A stretch of DNA of 64,000 bases from Hybos culiciformis. Lineage: Eukaryota; Arthropoda; Insecta; Diptera; Hybotidae. Shown in pieces: positions 27,101 through 40,734 of this stretch (its first letter is position 1; each line of letters starts with the position of its first letter). The stretch covers positions 147,843,308-147,907,307 of the forward strand of contig OZ023273.1 in NCBI GenBank assembly GCA_964007475.1. Reading direction: 5' to 3'. A program made the translations under genes and the position numbers. A model generated the notes under the pieces. The model was not told the origin of the DNA, ran no database searches, and saw nothing but the letters and a program-made list of their open reading frames with translations.

Positions 27101-30100
27101 ATCATTAATTAAACATTTATAGGAAAAAAGGAAAATAAAATTTTTGTTTACTTATTGTTGTGTCTTTTGTTCATTTTATCATGAACTAATGACCATGACA
27201 GATAAAATTAAATCTTATACTTATACTCAGAAAATTGTTATCAATTCTAATTTCTTTGATGGACTATCATTTACATTAATGTTTCATTCAAAGTTCAGAA
27301 AATTATAAACAGAAGAAAATGTTTATAAAATTTTGTGTCATCAAAAAATTTATAGGTGCGTTTTTTGCTAAATATTTATATTTTTTTTTGTGATAATTTC
27401 ATAGGTGCGTACGTTAGGTAATCTAATTTGTGGAAAAATTTTACTTATATACACTCCTATGGATTAATCATAATTTTATCATTTTAATCTTCAATTAAAT
27501 CATTTAATAGTAATTAATCTTTATTCGTGAGAACAATTTATTTACAAATGAAATATAGTTTGAGAGGTTTAAGTCAGGAAACCAATTAAAAAAACGCATA
27601 TATTTATTTAGGAATGTTAATTATAGTTTTTATCGAAATTCCCTTAGATGTCGAATTTTTTTTAGATAACTCGAAAGCTAAATATTCTTTTTATTACAGA
27701 TTTTGTTTCATATCTAGAATAACTAAATATCCATAAACAATTTGGTGACAATATTGTTTTTTTATTTTTCTTATACATAAACTAGAAACATAAGAAATAA
27801 GATACAACAAACTGATAGAATTATTTTCAATATCTAATATTGTAAAAAAAAATATTCAACTTTACCGTTATCTCTTAGAAATGTGTTAAAAATATTTGTT
27901 TATTTTTCTTTAGAAATAAAATGTGTGCACTGCACACTTACATAATATATAAGAAAATAAAAACCAGGACAGTAGTAAGAAGAATTTATATAATCTTCTT
28001 ATTATTTTTTTTATGTACATATAAAAATTAGATCGATAAAATTATAAATTTACAATTGCATTTAAATTATGTTACTATATACACAGGTAATTCTGCAGCA
28101 AAACGGTGGATAAATAATAATTATAGGTTTCTTTGCAAATGCTTAACAAATAGTCTGGAAGAAGTTAAGTTCCAAAAACGTAGTCATAGTGCTCTGTTTG
28201 GCTTCCCCAATTGATCCTAAAGTGTTTCATTTGATATCACGTTATATGTGGATTACCTGTAATTTGAGATCATTTTAAGGTTAGGAAAATAAGATGTATA
28301 GAGTCAAAAATTAAAAAATTATGCATTAAGTTCAAGTTGTTATTTTTATTTAAATTATGCGATAGTCATGAAATTCAGATAAGAATATTAAAAGTAAAAG
28401 ATTTATTTTGTATATAAATGATAAATCACATTATATAATGTTTAGATTATATACTTATGCGCTTGCTAATAATAAAACAAGATTAAATGCGAAACTTAAT
28501 TATTTAATATTTGATGATATGGGTTACGACGACAAGCATTATATAGATTGATACTAAAGGAACTTAAGGAATTTGCTTTTATACTAACTTCTACATTGTA
28601 TTACCCTTACAATCAAAATAATTTACGACCTTTCAATAGGTTGATAATTCTAGAAAAAAGTCTTATTTAATTTTAGATTTTTTTCTGCTTCATCTCAGTT
28701 CTACTTAAATTAAGAACCAAACTATTGTAAATTAAGTATTATTATTTTCTAACATCATGTCAAATTAAAATTCACTATTACTTATATTCGAAAAATATGT
28801 TATTCTTCAAACTAGTATCTATGGTTTCTTCAAAATATCAACGTTTCGATCAATCATAAAAGATTTTAAACTTATTGAAAAAATTTAAAACTAAGAATCG
28901 ATAGATGTAATCTTCTTGACAAAGAGCATAAATATTTTTTTTTTTTTACTCCATTTGCGTTTAAAATATATACATATAGTATGTTCTGTGCATTCATCAT
29001 ACATTTTCTTAAAAAAAAAAATTTTTTTTGTTCAGCATATGCAAGAGAATATTTTTTTTTTTTTTGAAAATACTTATATATAGAAATAATTTTTGTATTT
29101 TTTTTTTTAAATAATTGCATCAAAACTCTTGAAAGAAAAACTTATTTTTCTAATTTATGTTCATCATTTACATAAAATGTTGGGTGGTTTTGAAAGTGAA
29201 TTTGATTGATGAGTTTTTTCTCTGAAAATAAACACACATTAATGAAATAATATTTTTCTTGTAATTTTATAATATTATTTTTATTTTTTTGTTTTAATGA
29301 AAAAAGGGGAGCTAACGATGACTTGATTCTAAATATTAAAACTATGTTCAATAATTTTTTATAAATTTTTACATCAAATCTCAGTTCTTAGTTATTACAA
29401 AATAATAATTCTTTACTGTTTAGATTTGCTGTAAGATGAACGCTAAACTATATCTCGATAACTACTTAAATGTTGTTGTGAGAACCAAATGTCATTAATG
29501 ATCGAAATTTTGGGCAAAACTAATTTGGTCTACATAAATCTTAAAGATAACGATTATAAAAACAATATGTATAACTTAATTATATATATAATAATACCAT
29601 CAATTTCTTTTTTAAAAGTAATTAAAGCTATCTTTGTCTTGTCAGCACTGTTGAAATTTTAATATTATTTAAAGATCTCATCTCTTATTTTATTTTTTAT
29701 TTTTAAACATATGATTAATCTTAAGACAATGTATGTTCATATGTACATTATTCATATTTTTTTTTTATCATTACGAGATCTATATTATTATATTAATAAT
29801 TAAATTCATTTAATTTTTTTCGCATAGTGATCTACATAATATGTACTTTAATGTATATACATGACCTTATTACTAAAAAAAAACCTTGATGCAAATTTTT
29901 ACTTAAAAAACTGAGGAAATAAATATAGAACTGTGAAAAACTCTTTGTATAAGGATTTCATTGTTCGAAATATGACGTTTATATTATTTTTAAGAGGAAA
30001 ATGGGTTTGTAGATTTTTTATTTATTCGTGGTAATCAAACTTTCAAAGAAAAAATTTTTATTTATGTTAATCAATTGAAATTGAGCTTGTTACATTCAAA

Positions 30101-31832
30101 AACTATTTGATATAGAAATTTAAATTTGGTACGGCAAAAAAGTAAAAACATCATACAAAAAGTGAATAACGCCATCTCTAATGTTTTCTGTAAAAGAAAG
30201 ATATTAAAAAGTCAAGGGAGCAAAAAGTTTGAGTTAATAAATATAATCACTGGCTTGTAACTTCGATGGTAATTTAGTTTATTAGTTACGATGATTACAA
30301 TATTTTTTTTTTTGCTCTGTTCAGAGATTGATGATTATTTAAGTAAAGAGAAGAAATAAAACAATGTTTTATACATAAAAAAAAAATATTCAACATTTTC
30401 TTTAACGCAATAGACTTCTATATGTTATAAATAAGAATGCATGTAAGCTATTTTTAATTAAGGTTTTTCAGTTAAAGATTAATTTATTCCTTAAAAAGTT
30501 TGAATTTACTTAAAAAAATTCCATGATTTTTAATGTATTTGTTCATTTAAGAAAATAGAATTCAATAAAGCAGGCCGGAAATTATGCTGGTTCTAAATAA
30601 AATTATTAAAAAACATAACATTGACATAGGTTGAATTTTATTCAATTGTTATAAGAACTGAACATTATAGTTATTCATAATTACATTTTCAAATTTGTGG
30701 ATTTGACCAGAAAACTACGGACCACTCTTCTCTAGTTAGATGTTTACCCGTAATTTTCGAACGAATAGTACATAAAAACGTTCATAGCCGACCAAACAGA
30801 ATGTACAATTTTTTAGAAGAATCGACTCAACTTTAATCTGCGTATAACTTGATCATTAGGTAACATACTTTTATTGCGGGCATCGCCCTAGATTTCTCGT
30901 AATTTTTCTTAAATTTAATATGTTTTTGATTTAATGCATTTCAATATATACCTAGTTATGGACAAAGTAGAAATATTAATTTTGAAAATTTTATCTTCTT
31001 TATGCTTGAATTAAAATTTCACAATTTCAGGAAAAACATTTAATTTTTTTTTTATATAAATTCATCTGCTTTGAACTCTTTTGAACTAACAATAGGTTAA
31101 AGTTGCAATAAATAAATTAATTTGTCATAAATATATTTATATATATGTTTAGGTTTACAGAAATCAAGCTTTCAAATAATTGAAAAATAAATTGAAAGAA
31201 ATAATATTTTTTATTTCAGTTTGTTTATATATATAAATTTATCTACATTGGTTTTAATATTTTTTCATTTTGGAAATTTAAATGAATGAAATATAAAGAT
31301 CAAATGTTAAAAGATGATGAACAGCTGTTTATTTTATAGGAATTAAAAAAATAAATATAAAAAAAATTGTACATATATTTAAAAATTACTTTGTCTTTGA
31401 ATTTAAGAAAATGAATAGTGCATTATTGCATGAATTTTAATAAAACCAATCATTATATTCATTAACCTTGAATCTCTTAGATACATTTATGGTTATTCTT
31501 TTTGCACTGACAATCAAACAAAAAAATTTTAGTCTCTCAATAATGTTCAGATAAAGGTATATTTAATCGAAAAAAAAAATAAGAACAGTACGTCATAAAT
31601 GAAGTGTATGGGCCGTTTTCAGCATTTCAATTTAAGATACTTTTCTTTTAAGATAGCTTGGTCACAACCTAAACATATTTTTTAGGTTCCTTCAATATCG
31701 TATAATAATACCATTTAGTCATATATCTTGTACAAATATAACAATTTGTGTCTAATCATTTTTTTCAGCTCCTTTAATCGACATCTATTTAGCCAACACA
31801 CTAATTTTCAGTGCAATTCATTAAAACTTTTA

Positions 31833-32006
31833 AAAACATCTAAAATCTATAAATTTTTTATTAAAATGACTTAGACCCATAGCTAGATTAGAGCCTGTAG
31901 CTCCCAAACCACGCAATCGTAGAATCTCAGCTTTTAGTGGACAGTTGCACATATTTTGGCATTCCAAGAGTTGAAATTGACAAGGAAGTTTGTTAGTAGA
32001 ATCATT
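31833..32006 (-). pseudogene. coding-like island, unidentified (58-codon open frame, possible exon or gene relic)
   Basis: This minus-strand frame is open from stop to stop. Its middle (about 31866-31990) is markedly GC-richer than the surrounding DNA. The translation is not the usual low-complexity Phe/Lys/Asn string. It includes LECQNMCNCPLKAEILRL followed by RGLGATGSNLAMGL, with a Cys-x6-Cys-x3-Cys-x-Cys pattern at residues 9, 16, 20 and 22 of the frame. I do not recognise the family. No initiator with good context and no clean acceptor/donor pair bounds it, although CTAAC (a branch-point-like motif) sits at its upstream end. It could be an exon of a nested antisense gene, a decayed processed copy or transposon fragment, or conserved non-coding DNA. 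The pseudogene label marks this uncertainty and does not rest on a demonstrated break. Confidence 0.3.
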
Positions 32007-32009
32007 TTA

Positions 32010-35000
32010 CATTTAATGCAAACACATAGTCTGTTTATTAATTTTTCATCTAAACATAAATTAAAATCGAAAATACTTTCGTGAATAAAAAATTGATTGT
32101 ACCACCACATAGGCTGACCAAAAATTTTCTCTGAAATGAACTTCTTTTACATATATTTAATCAAGATTAAAAAAAATTTTTTTTTTTTCAATTTTTATTT
32201 TACTATATTTTTATTTAGATATAGGTCATTGTATTGCAGGGTATATTTCTTTTCTATTAAACAACACATTTAACAACGAAAATTAAATAAATTTTTCTTG
32301 AATTAGTTCAAAGCAATAAAGTACACACATTTGATAATCCATAGCCAATCAGCTTTAAAACCTAATCTGCCATAAATCTCGTTCATATGTGTAGGAGAAA
32401 TTAAATTTTTTTTTGTTTGCTTTTTTATTTATTTTCATCCAACTGTAGGCTCGTTAAACTAGATCAAATAAATATCTTAACAAATTAAGAAAAAGAAGAA
32501 AAAAAAAAAGTAATAATTCTGCTTCTTTTTTTTTGTCACAATTTATTTAAACTTCTAACAATAACAATTCCCTTGTGTACATGGAGGAAAGAATAACAAT
32601 CTAAATTAAGAATTTTCCTCAGATTTTTTTTTCTTTTTTTTGTATATTAAAAGTTGTATATATGAAGTTTTTTTTTCCATTTCTGAATATTGTGTGTATT
32701 TCTTGTCAACATATTTATGTGCCTAGACGTCAATTTAGACAGAATTCTATAAAAAAACACAAATACATAATTTAAAAAAAAAAAATCTGAACTCAATAAA
32801 TATGTCTCAACAATAGTGCAATCAAACTATTATTTTGTTATTTAAAAAGAAAAAAAAAAAACATAAAAACTCAAGCAAAAAAAAAAAAATAATGTGCTGG
32901 GAAAACTTATGTTTGGTTTATAAAAAGAAATATAGGAAAAAACTTACAAGGTGTTCTAAATTTAAATTACTGCTACTGAGTAGGTTTAGAGTATTTTTAA
33001 AAAAGTTATAAAAGAAGATTATTTTGTTAACCATTGAGGGAAATGTCTTCAATTTTTCTAACACTATTTCATAATGTATTATTATTTAACAAAATTAACC
33101 CAATTTAAAATTTTTGGTCAATAAAATTGATTTATATTAAGGCTCGTTTTTTATATCACAAACGTTGAAAACTTTAATCAAAATAATAAATATTGTAATT
33201 AAGTTATTTAACCATTATACATTATATATACTCTATTAACTTCCATAATTTTTGATTCATTTTATTTGGGAAACACTCTGTATCGATTTGTTTGTCACTA
33301 CTGTTTATATTCTTTTTTAAACTTAAATGTATAAGTATCTCAGATTGGCGGGTGAAACTACTTGAATTAATTTTTAAAGCGAAAATCACAATATTTATGA
33401 AATTTTACAACTCGTAGCAGTTATATGTATTATATATTTACCTAAATGTATAGATTCTTCGGAGTATTAAATAAGAATGTCTCACAGTTTTGAAAATAAG
33501 AGAAAAAAAGGAAGATTTCGAAGGCGAATGAACAATTTTCTTTTTTCTTATGACTTCTTGACAGAGTTTAAGGGCAAATACTGAAAATAAAAATACTTAT
33601 TTCAAAAAATAATGAAGATCTTTAATGTTTGAAATCTATGTACATTATATTTAACATAACACGTCTATGAACTAGATTTGACAATTTAATACAAAATTTA
33701 CATATTTAATGTATTTTTAACATATTTTTAAATAAATACAAAGAAACTTAATAATCGAGTTTTTTTATTTGATTATAAAAAAAAAACTTATATTTATTTA
33801 AGAAATTCTTTAATTTATCACTTGTTGTAATACGTCAATTTGATTAGGTATCGAGAATCGAGATTGATACATATTTATTTAAAAAAAAAAAAATTAAAAA
33901 AGCTTTCGATTACATTCAGTAAAAATATTTTTAACATTCCTAACTTGTTGACAAAATTAACCACATATTTATTTCTAACTGATACCGTAATTAGAGTTGG
34001 TCATTCTGTTTTTAAATTTATGTTAAAAGAAATTAATGTTTCAAACAGATTGGTTATTTTGACGTCGTCGTCGTCGTGTTAAAAATTAGCATAAATGATG
34101 AAATATGTATATATATATACTTTTACCTAGATTATACAAATAAATATAACTTCAAAAGAACTTATTTTAATAAAAATAATTGTCAGAAATGAAATATGGC
34201 TAAGAAAAATGAGACCCATACATGAAATCTTTTTTTCATTTCACTTTTTATAATATGAGAAAAATTATTATTAAATAATATGTTGTAAAACTATTTTCAA
34301 TTTATTATTGGCACAACAATAAAGTACCAAATTAAGTACATACACATTTTACCTACCTATGTAAAAAAAAAAATTAATTGTACAGGAAATATCAGTGGAA
34401 AATTATATTCATATGATTTTGATTTATCATAGAAATGTCATTTTCTATCAATTTCATTCTATTAACCTTAATATTTTCAACTGAATAAATATTGCAAATG
34501 ACTTAACGATTTTCAGTTTGAATTAAATCAAACATAAATTTTAAGATTTTTATTTATTTTTAATTTTTTTTTGAATGAATGAATGAATAGCTTAAAATTC
34601 ATATTTTCCACCTGTGTCCTAGTATTCCTAATCACACTAATAAATATTTATGTATATGAGTTTTTAATAAAGATCTTAAATTTAAATAATAAGATAATAA
34701 TTCACACATTTATTTCTTATTTTAATAAATAAAATTTTATATGTTTCTTTTTGCATATAAAATCGGATTTATTAGTTATTCGCAGATTAAAATCAGTTTC
34801 ATTTGAAAAATTTTTGTGGGCGCATTAAATTGCGTATTCCTGCAATTTTTTTTTTCAGCTCATAGGTGGTAATTTTTTTTAATAAAATTTGAATTACATA
34901 AATAATGAATTTTGTTTAGTCAGCGCACCTTAATATAATAATAATTTATAATTTAAAACCCAAGAGAATAAAAATATATAAAATAATAATAATAATAATA

Positions 35001-35519
35001 AAAAAAATTCCTTAAATGTTTTTAATTTATTTATTTTTTTAATTTGCTTGCCCAACAAATTATATTCTCAGTGATTTTAATTGCACCGCTCAAGGGTTTT
35101 ACAGTGTCAAAATCATAACACCAGATAAAATAAAAATTAAAATTGAGTATTTTGGTAGAAAATTATTTTTAATTTTTTTTTTATTTAGAAAGTTTTGACA
35201 TTTGATTGATGATAATGCTTTTGATATTGAAATGTTTGCTTTATTTTTATGATATATTATATATATGGGATCTATAATAATGTATGTGTGTAGCAATATA
35301 AATAATAATTATTTACATGATTAGATACTATATCATTTATCTGGTTTTCGTTTACAAGTTTCCCTTTTTTCCATTTCACGATATTATATACATACACATA
35401 CTTACTTACTTACAAAATATTAGGAAAGAACCTCGTTTGAATTTTGTACAAATCCCTTAACGAGCCTTTGAAATTTTTAAATATATCTTATATTTTAAAT
35501 ATAACACATTTATAAAACA
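32010..35519. other. osp intron, AT-rich, no gene recognised
   Basis: Nothing coding is seen. A strong acceptor-like tract (poly-T then CAG at 34858) lies about 680 bp upstream of the recursive splice site, followed by CTCATAG|GTGGTAAT. It may be a decoy or a supporting splice element. Confidence 0.55.
34063..34077. repeat. (CGT)5 trinucleotide run
   Basis: A short CGT run unusual in this A+T-rich sequence. A similar CGT run lies at 7208-7220 upstream of the gene. Confidence 0.9.
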
Positions 35520-35545
35520 TTTTTTTTTTTCGTTTCAGGTAAGCA
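35520..35545 (+). promoter_or_regulatory. osp: recursive splice site (ratchet point), TTTCAG|GTAAGC at 35538|35539
   Basis: A run of T ending in CGTTTCAG, a near-consensus 3' splice site, is fused directly to GTAAGC, a near-consensus 5' splice site. This is the defining layout of a zero-nucleotide exon. Splicing exon A to this point would regenerate AGG|GTAAGC, ready for the next step, without adding sequence to the mRNA. The site divides the 53,548-bp intron into 26,165 and 27,383 bp, almost equal halves. Recursive splicing is established for large Drosophila introns. Confidence 0.75.
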
Positions 35546-36383
35546 ATAATTTCATGGATTATTATGTTATTACGATAATTTAAGAAAAGGGAAAATTAAC
35601 ATAATTAAAATTAATTAAAATTGAGTTCCAAAGGACACATTATTTCGTGAATGGTAATTGAAAAGCTGTACAGTATTATAATACCCTATAGTTTACTACT
35701 TTTTTTATGAACAAAATGAGCCTGATAGTTTTGCCTGATAGTTTTGTTTGGTGTTCATACACGATCTCTTTATAATCGTATAAGAATTTAAATTAAGTTA
35801 GTTTTTTTATTTAGGAAATACAAAGTTCAAAAAAAACATTTTTAAAATATATTTTAATAATATATAAATTTCTCAATTAAAACGACTTAATTAATTATTT
35901 TTTAGGACTGACATAAAAGTATGCTCCCCAAATTAACTTACGATTGTTTTCACAAATGAATATAAATAAACACACCCCTCAAAATAAAAAATAAAATAAG
36001 AACTCACCCATGTGGTGACCCAGACAATTTTATTTAATTAAAGAAAATTTATTTTTTTTGCGAAATCAAAGACAAGTAAGAATAAAAAAAAAAATTTCTT
36101 TTTTAAATTCTTTTTAAATATTTTTAATTTACAATTTCTATATATTTAAAAAATATGGGACGAAAAAAAAAATATTAAAATTTTTATAAATAATGAAAAT
36201 TAATGTTAAAGAAATTTATTTAAGTCATAAAATTATTAATTTCTTTTGGTTTTTGTGAATTGAAATATTAAATACAGATGAGCGTGAAATTATTTGAACA
36301 AATAACAATTTTTCATTGTGAAAATAATATCATGACATTTTTATATATATAAATTTTTATTTTTTTAAGGAATATATGACCCG

Positions 36384-36407
36384 CGACATACTTAATTAAG
36401 TGTGTCG
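36384..36407. repeat. 24-bp near-perfect palindrome with paired NK-2-type sites
   Basis: The core ACTTAATTAAGTG is symmetric around TTAA|TTAA, and flanking CGACAT/TGTGTCG extends the symmetry with one mismatched pair. TTAAGTG matches the NK-2 homeodomain site and TAATTA is a generic homeodomain site. It may be a dimeric regulator site or coincidence. Confidence 0.6.
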
Positions 36408-37450
36408 TTTACAATTTTCAGTATGACACGCTTAATGATATGTGAAATTAAGAGAGTTATTTTTTTTAACAAGCAAAATAAGCATTGCAATGCGTTTAAA
36501 TAAAGATGTAAAATAAAATTTTAGTGTAATTTGAATACGGTGCTAAAAATTTTCAAAATTTATAATTACAATAAAGTATTTCATAAACAATTGCTAAAAT
36601 TAAACAAATCTAAATCTTAATCATGAAATCTTGAGATTTCAATCTTTTTTGGATAAAAAAGATATTTATACAAAATTTCTGAATATCAGCAATTTTTATG
36701 TTTGTAACAAAAAAAAAAAATCAAAACAAAAAACTTAAGACACAAACTTTAAAAGCCTTTTCCTTCTAATTGGACAAGAAAACGAACATTTTTATAAATT
36801 CCATTTCACATCTTGCCAAACTTTGACTAAATAGCTTCAATTCTACATAAAATACTGAACTTGTGTTAACTGAATTTTTATTTCATATATAAATACCCAT
36901 ATTTATGTGTCATCATAATTTAATATTTAGTTGAAAATTTGCTTAAATCGTTTTTTAAAAAAATGTGTGCCATACAAACGTAAAAATAAAAATACTAATT
37001 TAGCACAACCTGCATTTTTATATTATTTTATTTATTTATTTTTCAATCTTTATATACACTTTATTTTGTTTGAATTATCAACATTTTACTTAGCAAAAAA
37101 GTACAATAAAAACTATTAATTAAAATTTATTTAATTTTGATTTTTTTTTTGGTTTAAACAAGGCACTGGAGTTTGAGATACCTACTTCTTATTATGTATG
37201 TGTATACCTCGAAAAAAAATATTGCTATACAATGTCAGCAACAATAAATTAATTTCATGATCTCAAAATAAATCACTTATAAAATTGTGTATCTCTAAAA
37301 TTTTATTTCTTTGGTACTTTGGTTTCTTATAATATAATTTATGTTTATTTGGTTTCAGTTTTTCCCCAAAATATCTTTTTATTTTAAAATATTATTTGGC
37401 ATAAAAATTGTAATTTTAAAAAATAAAACTTTTTCGTGGATAGAACGAAC

Positions 37451-37480
37451 TGATTGAGTTACGTATATGTAACTCAATCA
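37451..37480. repeat. 30-bp near-perfect palindrome
   Basis: TGATTGAGTTAC and GTAACTCAATCA are 12-bp perfect inverted arms around a six-base centre GTATAT. There are no flanking duplications, so there is no evidence of transposition. Confidence 0.85.
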
Positions 37481-40400
37481 AAAAAGATTTGTAGCTTCTG
37501 CTATATATTAGTTCAAACATTTTCTCAAAAGTATAGAAAGCTTTAAATGAGTTGTTCCCAAACGATTTTAATGATAATGTTTGTTTTATTCAGTTTTTTT
37601 TTATTTCAAATTCTAAATAAAAATACTGGTCAATGTATCAATATAACTATTTTTATTTCTATGACTATGATATTGGTACATTCTATATATAACTAATATT
37701 AGCTTCTATTAGTACAATTTTTCTTTATATGTCTATTACTTCGAACAATATAATTCCAAAAATATAACTATTTATTTATCCAAGTTCCAGATTGACAACT
37801 TATAACCATATATCTCTCGTTTTCTTGTTTAAATTAAATAATGTTCATGCATTTCTGGTGAAAAAGATAACAACAAGAAACTTACTTCCATATTCGTAAC
37901 GGATGCGTTTTACCATAAATGGAAAGAATTACCTTTAAAAATTATTATTCTTTTTTTTTTATTTTTATTTTTTTTTATTTTTATACTTAAAATAATATTG
38001 AGTTAAAATAAAAAAAAAATAAAAAAAATTGCATATAAACGTAAATAAATTTTTATACTCCATCGCATTTTGTATTAAGAAAAACATTCATCATCCATAT
38101 AAAGTAAAATCTTTGAATGAGAATTAAAAAGAAATTATATTAATCCTGGTTAAAATATTTGCAATATTTTGATTAAAAAAAAAAATTAGTTGTCATATAA
38201 ATTATACATATTATACATATATATAAAATTTATATTAAAAACATTGAATTTTATTTTTGTACATTTTTTGTTCAATTGATTTTTTTTGCCTTCAAAAATA
38301 ATTAAAATAAAAACTCTAACTAATATTTTACAAAAAAAAAAAAGTGGGAAAATATAATCTAAAATAAAATTTCGTAAATTTCAATGCCAAAATTGAATAA
38401 AAACATATAATAATAATTTTTTTTCTCAATATTGTTCTATCAATTAAGTTAAGAAAAATGACACACCACACATATATTAAGTATGTACTTGGTGTGTAAT
38501 TTTCAAATTAAGGTTTCAGTTCCTATATATGGTTGGAATTTGAAATCAATTATATATGTTTCACTTTATTTTTGAAATATCCTGATGCCAGAATTTTAAT
38601 GTAATTGTTGCCAGCTTATGTTCTCTGTCTTATACAGATCTTTACAATGAATATATTCAGCTAAATACAGACGATTCTTTTCATAAATATTATTAACATT
38701 TATTTTTACTTTAAAAATTAATATTTAATGATCATAATGAGTAAATAAGATTTTAAAATTATTTATTAATATAAATATTTTTTCTTATCGTAATGGAATT
38801 AGGCTGACACATTTGAAATAAGCTGTAAATATATAATTTCTGATACTTGATACTACATAATACCATATAATCTTCAATAAAAAAAAATTATTATATCTAT
38901 TTAAAAATAAATATTTTCGTTTCATATTAATTCAATTCCCAAGCAAAATTTATTTATCTACATATATTTTTTTTACATATTTACAACTAATTAGATCTAA
39001 ATGCATTGAAAAAAAAAGTGCATAACGTAATTATGCTATCTCTCATAACTTTAATGTTCAAACTGAAAGATATAATTTTTTTTTCCCTAAGTACACGACA
39101 TTCTACATAATTCTACATAAAATTAGCTTCCGTATGTTCTACAGCAAAATAAAAAAAAAAAATTGTTTTCTTTATTCTATATTTTCTTTTTGGTATTAAA
39201 TTTCATATATATATACAAATCGTAATTTGTGGATAATTTTATCTTTATTTGATTTCAATATTATAAGTAATTTTAATATTGAAATAACATCTAACTATAA
39301 TATACGAAGTTTAGTTAGAATAATATCAAATCCAGTTATTTTCTATAAATCGAACTATATGTATAGTATATACCTCTTAATGATCAAAAATATCTATGGC
39401 ATTCTAAAAGAGAGAAAAAAAAAAAAGTAATCGAAAATTGATAGAATATTTGATTGCTTCTGGCATATCATCAGCAAAGAAAACTTAAAAGTACAGTTTT
39501 AAAAAAACATTTTTTCATGAAAATTTTTCCTTAAAATTTGTTGTAAATAACATTTTATTTATTAACCGGAATAAGAATTTTTCCTTATTTTTTTCTATAT
39601 ACTAAAAATAAAAGTAACAAACTCTTTTAATAAAAAAATTAAAGTATTTTCTTTATTTAAAAATTTTAATTCACTACAGTTCATCTGAAAATTAAATAGA
39701 AAATAGCTTAATCAGATTAATCTGGCCAGATACATACACTAACACTAAACATTTGTTTCTATTTTTATATACTTTTCATTGAGCTCGTAATTAACTAAAA
39801 ATAAAATATACTTAACTGTTGACTATTAAATAACTCAAAATACAAAATATTCCTTAAAGTTTCAAAATAGTTAATGTCATTTATATTGTTAAATTAAAAA
39901 AAATAAATATTGACTGAATCTACAAGAAAAATTTTTAATAATTTCAAATTAAATTCGATATAATGTTTTCGAAACAAATTGATATTGAATTTATTTAAAA
40001 AAAAAAATGTTGTTAAAAAGCAAATATCTTCCGTCACTTCATTTACATTTAAAATATTGTTATGTTACAGATATGAAGAACAAGCAGTTTTTATTCTAAG
40101 AAAATGAAAATTTGAATACATAAGAGTTACACAACATAAATAAATATAAGTCTAATTATAGCATGAATATTTAAACACCAGTCAAAGGTGCTATGAACGT
40201 TAGTTTTCTAATGATTGGCATTACATAAATCTGCATAATATATATAGAATGATAAACACTTCCATCAAGGAAGTTTGATTTTATTGTTTTTTATGGTCAT
40301 CCAGCGACTATATATGTTATAAAAGTCAAATTAAATCACTTTTATTTTAAAATTATACTTTAAATCATTTCCATAATATACATAAATTTGATTGTAAGAT

Positions 40401-40734
40401 CGATTTTTTCTTGTAATTTTGTTTTTTTATGACAAAAATCACAGTTACGGCGTGGACAATTAAAATTAATGAATATAAGAGTATCTGAGTACAAAAAAAA
40501 AACATTCAATATCATCAAAAATATAATACTTTCATACTTCATTTCTGATTTATTAGGAGTTTGATTGTAATTGTAGTATCGTCTAGGAAAATAAGAACTT
40601 TGAAATTTTGCAATGACATGAGGTTTCTCAATATTGAGATTAGAGATTGAGATTCAGATTTCATGGAAACTTAAATAAATACAAATTTTTGAAATAAAAT
40701 ATTTTATTTTTAATATTAAAGTAGCCATGACTTC

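Larger units (their letters stand above)
18034..31832. other. osp intron, AT-rich, no gene recognised
   Basis: Mostly A/T homopolymer-rich DNA. It holds the GATA clusters near 21.4 and 22.2 kb, the 23-bp duplication near 23.4 kb and a TTA microsatellite at 24.1 kb. A CpG-bearing GC burst lies at 20261-20280. A frame ending at 21345 has unusually normal residue composition in its last 45 codons, but no splice structure or family is evident. Confidence 0.6.

Noticed and set aside
27385..27415. Possible recursive splice site TTTCATAG|GTGCGT
   Set aside because: TAG instead of CAG, a donor weak at positions 3 and 4, and a pyrimidine tract broken by GTGATAA make it much weaker than the sites at 35538 and 59161.
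28065..28092. ACACAG|GTAATT as a recursive splice site
   Set aside because: The upstream tract is not pyrimidine-rich.
28264..28286. TGAGATCATTTT, identical to the first 12 bases of the bantam microRNA
   Set aside because: The match ends after 12 bases and no complementary arm is present within hairpin distance, so it is taken as chance.
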